Assembly (NCBI GenBank): GCA_030760725.1
Contig: JASWHV010000005.1
Span: 27,351,241 to 27,415,240, forward strand
Length of the DNA stretch: 64,000 bases
Origin: Neostapfia colusana
Lineage: Eukaryota > Streptophyta > Magnoliopsida > Poales > Poaceae
Direction of reading: 5' to 3'
Below are positions 35,746 through 45,749 of the stretch, one piece after another. Position 1 is the stretch's first letter; every line of letters starts with the position of its first letter. The translations under genes and the position numbers were made by a program. The notes under the pieces are model-generated. The model was not told where the DNA came from. It did no database searches and saw only the letters and a program-made list of their open reading frames with translations.

Positions 35746-38178
35746 ATGTCGTCAAGCAAGGGTTCAAAGGGTTCAAAGGGGAAGAAGGCGCCGAGTGTGA
35801 GGGGTTTCCTCCCCTCGCAGAAGAGGGACGACTACTTCTACGGTTCCACATACAGCGGGAGCAAACGCACTCAGCTGTTAAGTGCGTGTCCAGAGTTGCG
35901 GGACAGGGTTGTCAGTTTGCAGCGTACAGAGGTAAATTTTTCTACAATGCACAAAATTATTAAAATCACTTTTTCAATTTAGCTTACTTACTTTACCATT
36001 GTAGTCTGATTCGGACTATGACTCCGAGGCCAGAGCGGCACCTCAGGAGACGGGTACGCAGCGCAGCGTGCCCTCGGGCAGCGAGCCCTCTGGTAGCCAG
36101 CCCTCTGGTAGCCACCCCCAGGGTAGTCTGCCCAGCGAGCCCGAGGGCACCCAGCCTGAGGACACGTCCGGTGAACAGCCTTCTGGGTCACCAGACGTGG
36201 TGCCGCAGCGGAGGAGACGCACGAGGAGGAGTAACTTTGTTGGTCCTCCACCTATTCCTAGAGAGCCGGTAATTATTCGTCCGGTTGGAGACAGGTAACA
36301 CATTACTAAAGTATTCATTTCTATTTGTTCTCAAAGACTATGATCTTACTTAATGACTTAACAAACAACTTTTTAGTTCTTGGGAGGACCTCTCGTACGA
36401 CGGGCAGAAACACCACAGGACGGTGAACGGTTGCATCGGGAACTTAGTGCGTCTGCACTACCCCGGTGCGATTGATGGACGTGCAGCTACGTCGTGGGAC
36501 GACTACGCGCGCGTTCCTCACCCGGAGAACGACAACCTACAGAGAGTCGTGTGGGCAGATTTTTGGGTAAGTAACTTTCATAAATATTTGAAGTTTCAAT
36601 TCTTTATGTTCCTTCAAATATTAATGTGCGTATATGTCGAACTGTGTTGGCTTCCTACAGCTCAAGTACCGCCTTGAGGACCCGGCTGAGCAGATGGATC
36701 GCGCCCGCTCCGTGTTCGAAGTGAACGCTCGGAAGCTTGTTATGCAAATGCTTTCGAACGCTCGGAGTCAAGTAGTTAACGACTACTTAAAGCTCCACGA
36801 CCACGAGGTTGGGTCGTTCAGAGACGCCTCTGACACGTACGTGACGGAGGAGCAATACGCAGAGGTAGGTTGCGTAATCTTTAAATTGTTCATATTAATA
36901 TTGCTAAGTAACACCTAATGAACTATGCATGTGTGCAGGTTAGTGTCCCTTGGTTACAGGGACGAACTGAAGATTACCGAGCCCTTTGCAGGTATTGGGC
37001 TAGCGATGAGTTCATTGTTAAGTCCAAGAAGGCTCGAGATGCCAGAGGGAGCTCAGGGAAACAGGGTATGGGCGTCCAAGGTTTTGTGCGAATGGCTAAA
37101 TGGATGGTAAATTTCTTGGTAGTTTTTATTATATTCATAATGTAGTATTGTTCGTACTAACATATGTTCACAGGAAAAGGAGACCGGCGTGCGACCGAGT
37201 GCTACTGCGGTCTATAGGAGAGGTCACGCTGACCCTTCTCAGTCGGAGCAGTGTAGTCAGTACGCAGCGGAGCGCCTGGTAAATTTCATGACCTCTGAAA
37301 TTATTTGACACTATATATGTTGTTGAACTTACACAATTTCATTGTTTTTCAGACTAGGTATGGGCAAGAGGCTGTGAGGATACACGGCGAAGGGTTCGAT
37401 TGGGAAAACACCCCGAACATTGACCCTCAAGCCGCGTATGCAAGCGGAGGTGGAAAAGCACACGGAAGGTGAATTCATTTACTTTCATTGTTTTCAATTC
37501 AAGATTATTTAATTTTACCTTGAATTGATTCGTTTTTATAGGCTTGCCATATTCTCTGGAGTCGTCAACTCTAGGGAGGCATGACCTGCGAGAGGCAGCT
37601 CGTCGCAGTCTTCGGCTGCAGGCTCCTCCAGCTGCCGTGTCACCGAGAGAGATCTCGAAGTCATGGCGCTTCGGGAGAGCTTGGCTCGGCAGGAGGAGGC
37701 CTTGGCGAGAGAGCGAGAGAACAACAGGGCTGCCATGGTGTACCATGCGTCCTATATGGCACAGATGCAAGCGGCAATGGAAGTAAGAAACATACAATTA
37801 TAGTTTAATTACATTGCATTTCAATTAGTTTTGTAAATTGTAATGTTTGAAATGGCAGGCGCTAGCTTGACAGCAAGGGCAGCAAATCTAGATACCGTTG
37901 TGGCAGCCACCTCCGTTCGTGCTGGAGCCGTCGCCACCACAGGAGCAGTTTCCTGGAGTACAGGTATAAAAAGAAAGTTACATTAAGTGGAAGCCCCAAC
38001 CGCTAAGAATCCTAATGAAACTAGAAAAACAATTGTAAACTTGTACATATGTCACTTTGTTTCGCAGGGATCAGGGACGGAGGCTCAGACTCCATCGCCA
38101 CAGCTAAGGGCGCCAGGTTCGCCGCGGCAGGATGACTTCTTCGCTCCCGGAGGTAGTGGAGGGGCTAGTAATCAATAG
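35746..38178 (+). pseudogene. CACTA second gene (Transposase_24/TNPA-like), spliced, with three in-frame stops
   Basis: Ten exons with GT-AG borders keep one frame: 35746-35931, 36005-36294, 36377-36566, 36661-36864, 36939-37106, 37174-37278, 37353-37468, 37542-37782, 37859-37963 and 38068-38178. The start is Ser/Lys/Gly-rich. Exon 2 is Pro/Ser/Gly-rich and ends with an RRRRTRR patch. Exons 3-5 resemble the plant En/Spm Transposase_24 region (NLVRLHYPG, WADFWLKYRLED, then a SKKARDARGSSG stretch). Exon 8 encodes an Arg/Glu-rich coiled segment (LARQEEALARERENN). In-frame stops are at 37582-37584 (TGA), 37868-37870 (TGA) and 37889-37891 (TAG). They would remove the coiled region and tail. In En/Spm such a protein binds the subterminal repeats. 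Some exon borders could differ. Confidence 0.78.
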
Positions 38179-38344
38179 ATTTGTGATTTTGTTTTCATTT
38201 GTGTGGATGTCAGACTTTGTGATTGTCGATGTGTACTATTGCACTTTGTTGTGAATTTATATCAAACTGTTTTTTTGTTGTCTTTGTATGTGTAGCTGGC
38301 CATCGAGCCAGGTTAGCCGTTTTCTATTTTTTTTAAAAAAATGG

Positions 38345-38778
38345 AAAAGCTTATATACGACGGCCTGTATAGTTTATATACAACGGCCGCTATACAGGGC
38401 CGTCGTATATAAGCCTAAATTATATACGACGGCTGGGCCAGGCTATCGTATATAAGACCTTATATACGACAGCCAGGGCCCAGCGGCTGTCGTATATAAG
38501 GGCTTATATACGACAGCCAGGGCCCAGCCGTCGTATATAAAGGCCCTGGTCCACTGTGCCAAGTCCACGAAACAGGCCGTTGTATATAAGCGGCCGTCGT
38601 ATATATACTGTTATATACGACGGCCCCGTCGTATATAACTATATATACGACAAATTATATACGACGGCCGCAAACCGTCGTATATAAACAACTGCCGTCG
38701 TATATAACCTATATACGACGGCTTCTGCTTTATATACGACGGTTTTAGCTGTCGTATGTTGACAGGAATCCTGTAGTG
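38345..38778. repeat. CACTA 3' subterminal repeats and terminus
   Basis: Fifteen or more TATACGACGGC / GCCGTCGTATA copies in both orientations fill the last 430 bp, ending GACAGGAATCCTGTAGTG. They mirror the 5' end. Close opposite copies could fold into hairpins. Confidence 0.9.
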
Positions 38779-38781
38779 CAC

Positions 38782-39056
38782 GGCTGAGTGGGAGCCGTAC
38801 ACGTCGTGCTGAGCTGAGGAGTGAAGCTACTGTGGGTTGTCCATAGGTCTGGACAACCGACTTTTGCTAGTTAGGTGGGCGTGAGTTGTATAAATTTAGC
38901 TTCCGCTTGTGTAACCTCAATACTTAGTTGTAACTGAAGGCTTGTACTACTTTGTACATATTCAGTTGTTGTCTATGTAATACAATGCTGTCCTTATGAC
39001 GTGTACTGTCGGGTGTCGCATCGTGCGGCACCACCCTCTGAGATCCTGGGCGAGTG
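38782..39056 (+). mobile_element. LTR G, second part
   Basis: Continuation of the reverse LTR after the CACTA element. The complement of 24130-24250 is recognisable (GGTTGTCCATAGG, TTCCGCTTG, then GGGTGTCGCATCGTGCGGCACC near 39010). It is cut at 39056 by the start of LTR D. The last five bases are GAGTG. Confidence 0.75.
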
Positions 39057-41531
39057 TGACGCCCTCAATTCTGTGGAAAACCACGGAACCGAGAACTGAT
39101 GCATATGTGTGCCCAGGATGTTCATCACACATACACATATCATCCACAAACTGAATTTAGAATATATATTACCACGAATAACATGGTTTATTACAAAGTC
39201 TTATGAGTCTTGGACTCATGCTAGCAGCAGAAGTCTAAATCTAGCAGCGGAAGTCTTCTAACAAGTGCTTAAGCAATCTAAGTAGCAGCAGCGGCTCCAT
39301 CTTCTACTCCATTCCCCACAGGCAAGGTTGAGGACAGATTACACGCCTAATGCTCCACTTGGTCTTCATAGTATTCTTCTCCTGTTGCTGACAATGAAGT
39401 AATAATGCAAGTTTGAGTACAATGATGTACTCAGCAAGTGCGGGAAAATATGATATGTAGCTCACAACAAGGTAGGTATAAAAAGGCACATTGCAGAAAG
39501 CAAAGTTTATTACTCAAAACACGATGAAAACAACAACTTAACTTTAAGTGAATGTAATCCCAACATGTATTAAAATACCAACATACCTCCATTATGTTCA
39601 TCACTTTCCATGTCTCAACCAGACATTAATCTTTTTCATCTTTGCTCACGAATACCTTCTCGTATTCACTACCATCTCACGAATACCATCTCGTATTCGC
39701 TACCTTTTCATCTCATGAACAATTCCGTCTCACACCGAGACCAATCTCGTTGCCACGACTCAACAGTCATGTAACCAATCTTATCACCCGGACTTAACAG
39801 TCCCAAAAACCAAAACCATAACCAAACCATAACCAAAAACCATCCCAACTAATTATGTGGGTTGTCCAGGCGCTCGTGACCGTAAGCTTGGCTATCATGA
39901 TAGTTTTAGACTCTGCAAAGTTTGTACCAATTTACCCACAAGTTTGTGATTTTGTCACCCGTCAGCGACTGCAGAACATCCATTATACCAGTACACAACC
40001 GTTGGTGTATGTCTAACAGATCACAAAATAGCCTTTACAAAGGGGTTACTAGATGTATGGACTCACTAAGGTTTCACCGGCAAGCTAGAATCTCCAATTC
40101 TGCCACCCACGGCCCCCCTCTTGTGCCATGCAGTTCCCAAAGCAGTCCTCACTCGACTCCCATTCCCCGCGCCTTCCACTGTCCATAACAATCTAGCAAC
40201 TTACCTAATTACTCAGCTAAGCCACACCCATACTTGGCCTTGTGGTGGCACTGTTACCCTGGCATGGCTCGCATGAACCGGTCCTTAGATCTACGGCAAG
40301 TAACCACCATCTCATGCTACCTCATTCACAAACCCAGGCTTGCCTAGATCTCCCTCCGATCCATGTCCATTAACAACATCAGTTTCTCATTATTCATACA
40401 AGTGCAGTTAGCTAGACACATCTATCTCGCTTCCCATATCCCATGGACTCAGCGAAGCATAAAAGAAAAAACCATACCCGACTCAATAACTTTCCCGGTG
40501 ACAAGGGTGGCTAACAAAACTAGTAAACTCCTATCAAAGGGCTTCCCATCATATTGACTCAAGCACGCACACCTTTTCACAAACAAAACAGTTTTCCAAA
40601 ATATGGGATCAATATGGTCAAGGAGCACTTGCCTTGTTCTTGCGGTTCCGGTTGCTCTTGGATCTCGAAACCTTGTTGTTGCAGATCGTCGTAGACAGCT
40701 CCCTGAGATTGTCCTTCTATACGCGATCACACACATACAAGATTCATAGCAATCAATACCATGCACAAACTTTAACCAGATGTGATGATGCATATGCGTG
40801 TTAATCCTATGATACAGATTAGTTTGTACGTGTTCTTGCATGGCTTGCATGGTTTTACGATGAACAGAGGTATTCGGATCAAATATAGACGTGGCGATGA
40901 TCTTGACTCGAGATCTAGATCAGACCGATCAGCACGTGATCTGTCCACGAGAGAGGTTCTGTTCGAAAGGAATCAAAGAACAGATGCAAAGAAAACACGA
41001 TGATGTCATAAGGTGGTATTGGAGACCTACCTTACGTTCTTCTTGGTCTCGGGGTCCTTCTCCTAGCAAAACAGATCATCGGGGCTCTCTTCCGGCGATC
41101 TCCGGTGACTGAACTCCGGCGAAGGGGTTTACTCGGCGAGCTGGGGCTAGGGCTCTAAGTTGTCGGCCCAGGAGGTGAAAAAGAAGTTCGTGGTTGTGGC
41201 CAAAGGTTTTCGGTTCTATTTATAAGACGAAAACGGAGATTCCTCCTCTGATTGGAATTCGAACAAGAGTCCTATACAAATTGTTTTTGAATCTTAACAA
41301 CTTATCTTAGATTGATTCGGTGCGGTAACATTGTGGAATTCGTGTCGGTTTCCTCCCGTACCGGTATTCCCACGCGTACAGAGGAAAACCGCTTCAGAAT
41401 TGCGTTACCTTCGCGGCGGTGAGCTCCGGAAGCTCCACGTGTCTTGCGGGAACATGGGCTCCCTTTTCCACAGAGACAAGCTTCGGTTGTGCCGCTTGTC
41501 AGGAGGGCGAGACCTCCCTCTTACTCAGAGG
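39057..41531 (-). mobile_element. LTR D, second copy, first part
   Basis: It starts TGACGCCCTCAATTC, the inverted complement of the LTR end. 40998-41531 matches 1-545. The rest is mixed sequence with no gene; the open frames are short and unsupported. A TATA-like box (minus) is at 41217-41226. It is split at 41532 by the SIRE element and resumes at 52696. The joined LTR is about 3.3 kb. Confidence 0.78.
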
Positions 41532-42943
41532 TGAATGTGGCCTAGAGGGGGGTGAATAGGCCTTTAAAGATTCCTGCACACTTAATAAAGTTATCAGAAA
41601 CTTGACTGACCGGACTAGTCCGGTTGTGTGGTCGGACTAGTCCGGTGTGCTGAATTATTTGAGTTAATTAAGTGTGTCTCACAAATTTAATCTTTCAGCA
41701 GCGGAATGAGAACAACAGTTTTTATAAATTAAATTTATTGTATGGATGCACGTGCAAACTTATAAGGAACTCAAACGATGACTAGCAAACTAGTGATCTA
41801 ATGTATCAAAATGTAAAACAAATGAGAGACAAGAGACACGAATTTTTACCAAGGTTCGATCTCACCAAGAGATCTACGTCCTCGTTGAGGAAGCTCACAT
41901 AGAGCCGGGTTCCCAACCTTTTCCCTCTTCAAGTCACCACAAAGGCCGACTTGACTCCACTGTCACGGGTAATCACCGAGTTTGTGGGGCAACCTCACAC
42001 GTTGAGGGCTCCCACAAGAATTACAGTGAGAAGGTGATCAAATACACTCAAAAAGATTACAATGCAGAATATGAGTGTAGAGAAATCAAACCCCAAGAGC
42101 TCACAACGAAAGAACGACAATCTCTCAATCCCAAATCCAAGTATTTGATTGATCTTGGCCTTTTTGCACCTTAGATGTATGGAGAGATGTGTTTTTGGGC
42201 TCTTGGGTCAGGTGGCGGCGCTAGGGTTCAAGGTTTTGACAATATGTGTCGTGTCCTCTCAGGGAAAAGACGAAGGACCTCTTTTTATAGGTTTTCCCAA
42301 AAAGTTACCGTTGTTAAACCTACTACCGGACTAGTCCGGTATGTGATCGGACTTGTCCGGTACACTTCCAGTGGGTTAACCGGACTAGTCCGGTCAAGAA
42401 CCGGACTTGTCCGGTGCTATGTAAAGTGGAGTTCCAGAAAGTTTAGCGGACTAGTCCTGTCGCATGGATGGACTAGTCCGCAGTCCTCTAAAGACAACAA
42501 CAGAAACATGAGCGGACTAGTCCGGTCTAAAACCGGACTTGTCCGGTTGCATTCCGGTGAGCTGACTGGACTAGTCCGGTTCACAAGGCGGACTAGTCCG
42601 GTGCACTATGTTTGCGTCTTCCAGAAAGTTAAACGGACTAGTCCGGTCCATGAACGGACTAGTCCGGTTTTCAGTGGATTTTAGTTGATTTTTAAACCCC
42701 TTACCCTTATGCAAAGTCATGAGCTCTTGGGATGTGTCTCTCACACACACCCTATACATTTTCATCTACTTTGTTCTTCCAAGTTCTACTTAAGTCTTCC
42801 TTTTCGGGCACCACTCTATTTTTCATCTTTTTGTGCGCACCTAGCTAGTTCACTTAGTTTGTCCTGCAATCATTTCGTTAGGATCTCATCTGCTTGTCAT
42901 CAATTAGCCAAAACCCACAAGGGATTTCCTAGATGCACTTTCA
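41532..42943 (-). repeat. 3' LTR of the SIRE element
   Basis: 1412 bp, TGAATGTGGCC...GCACTTTCA. It carries 14 copies of the palindrome CGGACTAGTCCG or its CTTG variant, in pairs. The TATA box (CTATAAAAAG, minus) is at 42281-42290. It is 27 bp longer than the 5' LTR, mostly because it keeps one more palindrome unit near 42640-42660. Confidence 0.96.
42320..42670. promoter_or_regulatory. Paired palindrome array CCGGACTAGTCCGG, 3' LTR
   Basis: Twelve copies in six pairs, partners about 20-50 bp apart, for example ACCGGACTAGTCCGGT followed by CGGACTTGTCCGGT. Two more lie near 41610-41650. The array begins about 30 bp upstream (minus strand) of the TATA box, so it sits in U3. A protein-binding role is inferred. 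Confidence 0.75.
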
Positions 42944-42956
42944 ATCTCCCCCTTTT
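42944..42956 (-). other. Polypurine tract of the SIRE element
   Basis: The minus strand reads AAAAAGGGGGAGAT directly before the 3' LTR TGAAAG, a standard plus-strand primer. Confidence 0.9.
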
Positions 42957-43197
42957 TGGTGATTCATGACAACCATTTGAGATATCACAATTTAGAATAA
43001 AAGGTTGATTTTCATAAGGTGTGCACATATGAGAATAATAAAGAATTCACAAAAAAAGCTTCTCACATATGCACACACCTTATGGTGGGGTGCCTAACAA
43101 GTGTGTGATAAACAAAATGTGATAGAATAAGGACAAACAATAGTGAACATATAGTGCATCACACATAAGATAAGAAATAGTGCATTACAAGATTTTA

Positions 43198-43303
43198 AAA
43201 TAGGTACATGTCCTTGACCACAAAAGAGCTTAATAACTAATACTAGATAGAAATAGGTACATGTCCTTGACCACAAAAGAGCTTAATAACTAATACTAGA
43301 TAG
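43198..43303. repeat. Tandem 53-bp direct repeat
   Basis: Two identical units (43198-43250, 43251-43303) containing GGTACATGTCCTTGACCACA. They lie in the untranslated part between the third ORF and the polypurine tract; the rest of 42957-43322 holds no gene. Confidence 0.92.
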
Positions 43304-43322
43304 AAATAGTCCAAATCTAATC

Positions 43323-44885
43323 TCAATCTTCCCTAATCTCAATCTCTCCCCCTTTGGCATCAAGGCACCAAAAAGGTAAAAATTGAGGGGAATCACTCAT
43401 CGCTGCCTCCTCTGTTAGTCTCAGTCTGATCTTCATCTTCAGCATCCACGGGAGCAGGATCTTCCTCTGAGTCCTCGGAGGCGGGTGGTGATCCAACGGG
43501 TTCAATCTCAAGCTTTGCACAGATAGACTTGATATTGGCATTGACGTACTGTTGATGTTTCTTCCTTGCAAGCTTTTCTTTGTGCTGCCTGTCTTCGATC
43601 TTACGGCAGCAGGCACGCTGGATGATTCTTGGGCAGGTGGAGATCCAGGAGGAGCAGCTGCAGATCTAGTGTCATCATGAGCTTGCTTTGATCTCCTCTC
43701 CACTGGTGGAGAGGACGGGGCAGTTGGAGCCGGAGGGAGAGTGTACTCGGTGGGTTTTTGCGGCTTCAACCCCGTATGCTTGACATCCTTGACAAACTCG
43801 AGTCCCGTCACTTTCTCAATCAAGTACATGATATACGGTGTGTATCCACAGGACCTATTGGGGGTAATTGAGATGTTCACAATGTCGTTGTAGATATACT
43901 CAAAGACATTGAATGGTCTCCTCCCACTAATGACCTTCATGAGAGTCCTCAAGGTCCCTTGCATAGTTCCTGCATCTCCATCCTTCGGAGCTATAGTCTT
44001 TCTCAAGACTCTATTTAGGACCACAAAGAAGGGCTTTAGATATTTGATGGTGGGAGGAACATATGGCATCCTTGTGTCATAGAGAAATTCAAGTTTCTCC
44101 TTCTCCAGGGGTTTTAGATTATGAATGACCAGTTCATGATCCAAAGTGTGTTGGAGGTGAAGAATCCTAGCAAATTCATCGTACGTGACACTATACCTTG
44201 AACCATGAGTCGTCCAAGTAAGATTGTCTCCATCATCACGAGCAAAGTACAGAGTGGAGTAAAACTGGGTAATTACTTCATTGTTCCAGTCATACTCAAA
44301 GGATAGCAGGTCCGTCAGACTGTGCCTCTCTAACGCTTCCACCATCTCACGAAACGCAGGATACCTCTTCGACTTCAGATATTCAACATTTAGCCATTGA
44401 CACTCTACTACAGGGTTCTTCATCTTCATGTACACATGCTCGTAGTAGTCTGCATGGAAGTTGCTCCAGAACCTTGGATCAGAGCATTGCTTAGGTCGGT
44501 CGTACACTTGAATCTTCCTGAAATTATCAGCTAGCTCACTCCCTTTTCCAGTGAAATCCTCACTTGAAGGCTGCCTGTTGCGGTGAATAGGGTTTTTCAT
44601 CTTCAAGGGCCCAAGGGGACCACTAGCAAGTCATTTCCCTTTATTGAGAATTCTTTTTGACCCTGACAAGCCCTCAACAGCATCTTTCCTTAGAGGCCTT
44701 TTGCCAATGACTTTCCTCTTCTTAGGTAGATTGTCTTCGGAGGGTGGAGAGTGGACATTGACATCATGTCTCTTCTTCATAACTCTCTCCTTGGTCCTCC
44801 TCACTTTCTCGCGTTGAACGTCTTCATCAATGTGAAAGGAGCTGTCATCTGAGCCTAAAGACATGATGCCTGATAAGGAATTCAA
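43323..44885 (-). pseudogene. Third ORF of the SIRE element (downstream of pol), broken
   Basis: A start near 44885 opens a basic, Ser/Lys-rich N-terminal region. An in-frame TGA at 44631-44633 interrupts it, then the same frame continues to a folded region with FWSNFHADYYEHVYMKMKNP, YSVTYDEFARILHLQHTLDH and VMYLIEKVTG-like stretches. This resembles the plant-transposon-type domain found after pol in SIRE elements, sometimes called env-like. Past about 43640 the frame is probably wrong: another frame gives an acidic Glu/Asp tail ending at a TGA near 43395. No clear signal peptide or membrane segment is visible, so a true envelope function is doubtful. Confidence 0.65.
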
Positions 44886-45749
44886 GGATTAGATGCAAAT
44901 GGACTCATTATCGACTTCAAATGGGAACATAGGGGTTCAACTGTCAGAGACCGGACTTGTCCGGTTTCAGAGTGCGAACTTGTCCGGTGGACCGGACTTG
45001 TCCGCCTCTGTGCGCCGGACTAGTCCGGCCTGGCATAAGAACCCTAATGTTTCATTTGAATCGAATCTCCTATCTAAGGGCACAAGGGTAGGAACATGGT
45101 AGGAATACATCTATTGAGGCAATGTACATCCTTTTGAAATCAAAGAAAACTAGCTAGAACTAGAAAAGTTGAGATTTTGGTTTAAAGGGGGAAATTTACC
45201 AAGATTTGAAGATTCTCGTCGAAGAAGTGGAAATCAGTCCGGATGAATCTGGAGGAGGTAGACCACTCGTCAAGGGGAGTCTATTTCGTGGAGAAAACCT
45301 CGACTTTGAGGGTTCAACCCGAAAATCACTTTGGGGGCTAGGGTTTGGAAGAGGAGAGGGAGAGCAAGTCTAATGAGGGGTGAGGGAGAGGTCTGGTCTG
45401 GCCAAGTGCTTCTATATGCGACTGACCGGACTAGTCCGGTCATGGTAGCGGACTAGTCCGATACCCCTGAATTAACCTAATTGTGGTCTGTCCGGACTAG
45501 TCCGGTCGACAACCGGACAAGTCCGGTTCCAGCAGACTTGATGCAGATAGTAGAGTTTAGAGGTGATCCAAGGACACTAATTTTGCAAATAGTCTTGGTG
45601 ATTACGACCAGTAGGCAATCAGCAATCAAACAATGGTCATAATCCTCAAGATTTCTTCATAAAAATAGTTTTCTAAGTAGAAAAGGAGAGGAGGAGCATT
45701 TTTGACAATACGGAGGAACATTTTAAGTTGCAACCAGGTATGCAATGTT
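44886..45749 (-). other. Spacer between pol and third ORF, with palindromes
   Basis: No supported gene. It holds about eight further copies of the LTR palindrome at 44950-45030 and 45423-45528, mostly paired, including CGGACAAGTCCGG. It may hold the promoter or splice signals for the third ORF (inference). Confidence 0.6.

Larger units (their letters stand above)
29534..38778 (+). mobile_element. CACTA (En/Spm) DNA transposon
   Basis: Ends are CACTACAGGAAAC at 29534 and CCTGTAGTG at 38778, flanked by the 3-bp TSD CAC (29531-29533; 38779-38781). Terminal inverted repeats match over about 13 bases, and homology resumes at CAACATACGACAGC. Subterminal regions carry many copies of TATACGAC(A/G)GCC in both orientations. 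Inside are a TNP2-type transposase gene and a second spliced gene, both plus strand, as in autonomous plant CACTA elements. The LTR sequence is contiguous across the insertion once one CAC is removed. The transposase is open, the second gene is not, so it could mobilise only with help if both proteins are needed. Confidence 0.96.

Noticed and set aside
35988..36318. Minus-strand open frames opposite the second CACTA gene
   Set aside because: They mirror the Ser/Gly/Pro-rich exon 2 on the plus strand, which has correct splice borders.
42175..42684. Open frame of about 169 codons in the SIRE LTR (and its counterpart at 51943-52431)
   Set aside because: It translates the palindrome array and TATA region; the repeated GLVR/TSP pattern reflects the DNA repeat, and both orientations are open.
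43323..44606. A true viral envelope protein
   Set aside because: No signal peptide or transmembrane segment is visible; only the position after pol resembles env, so the call is limited to a third ORF.
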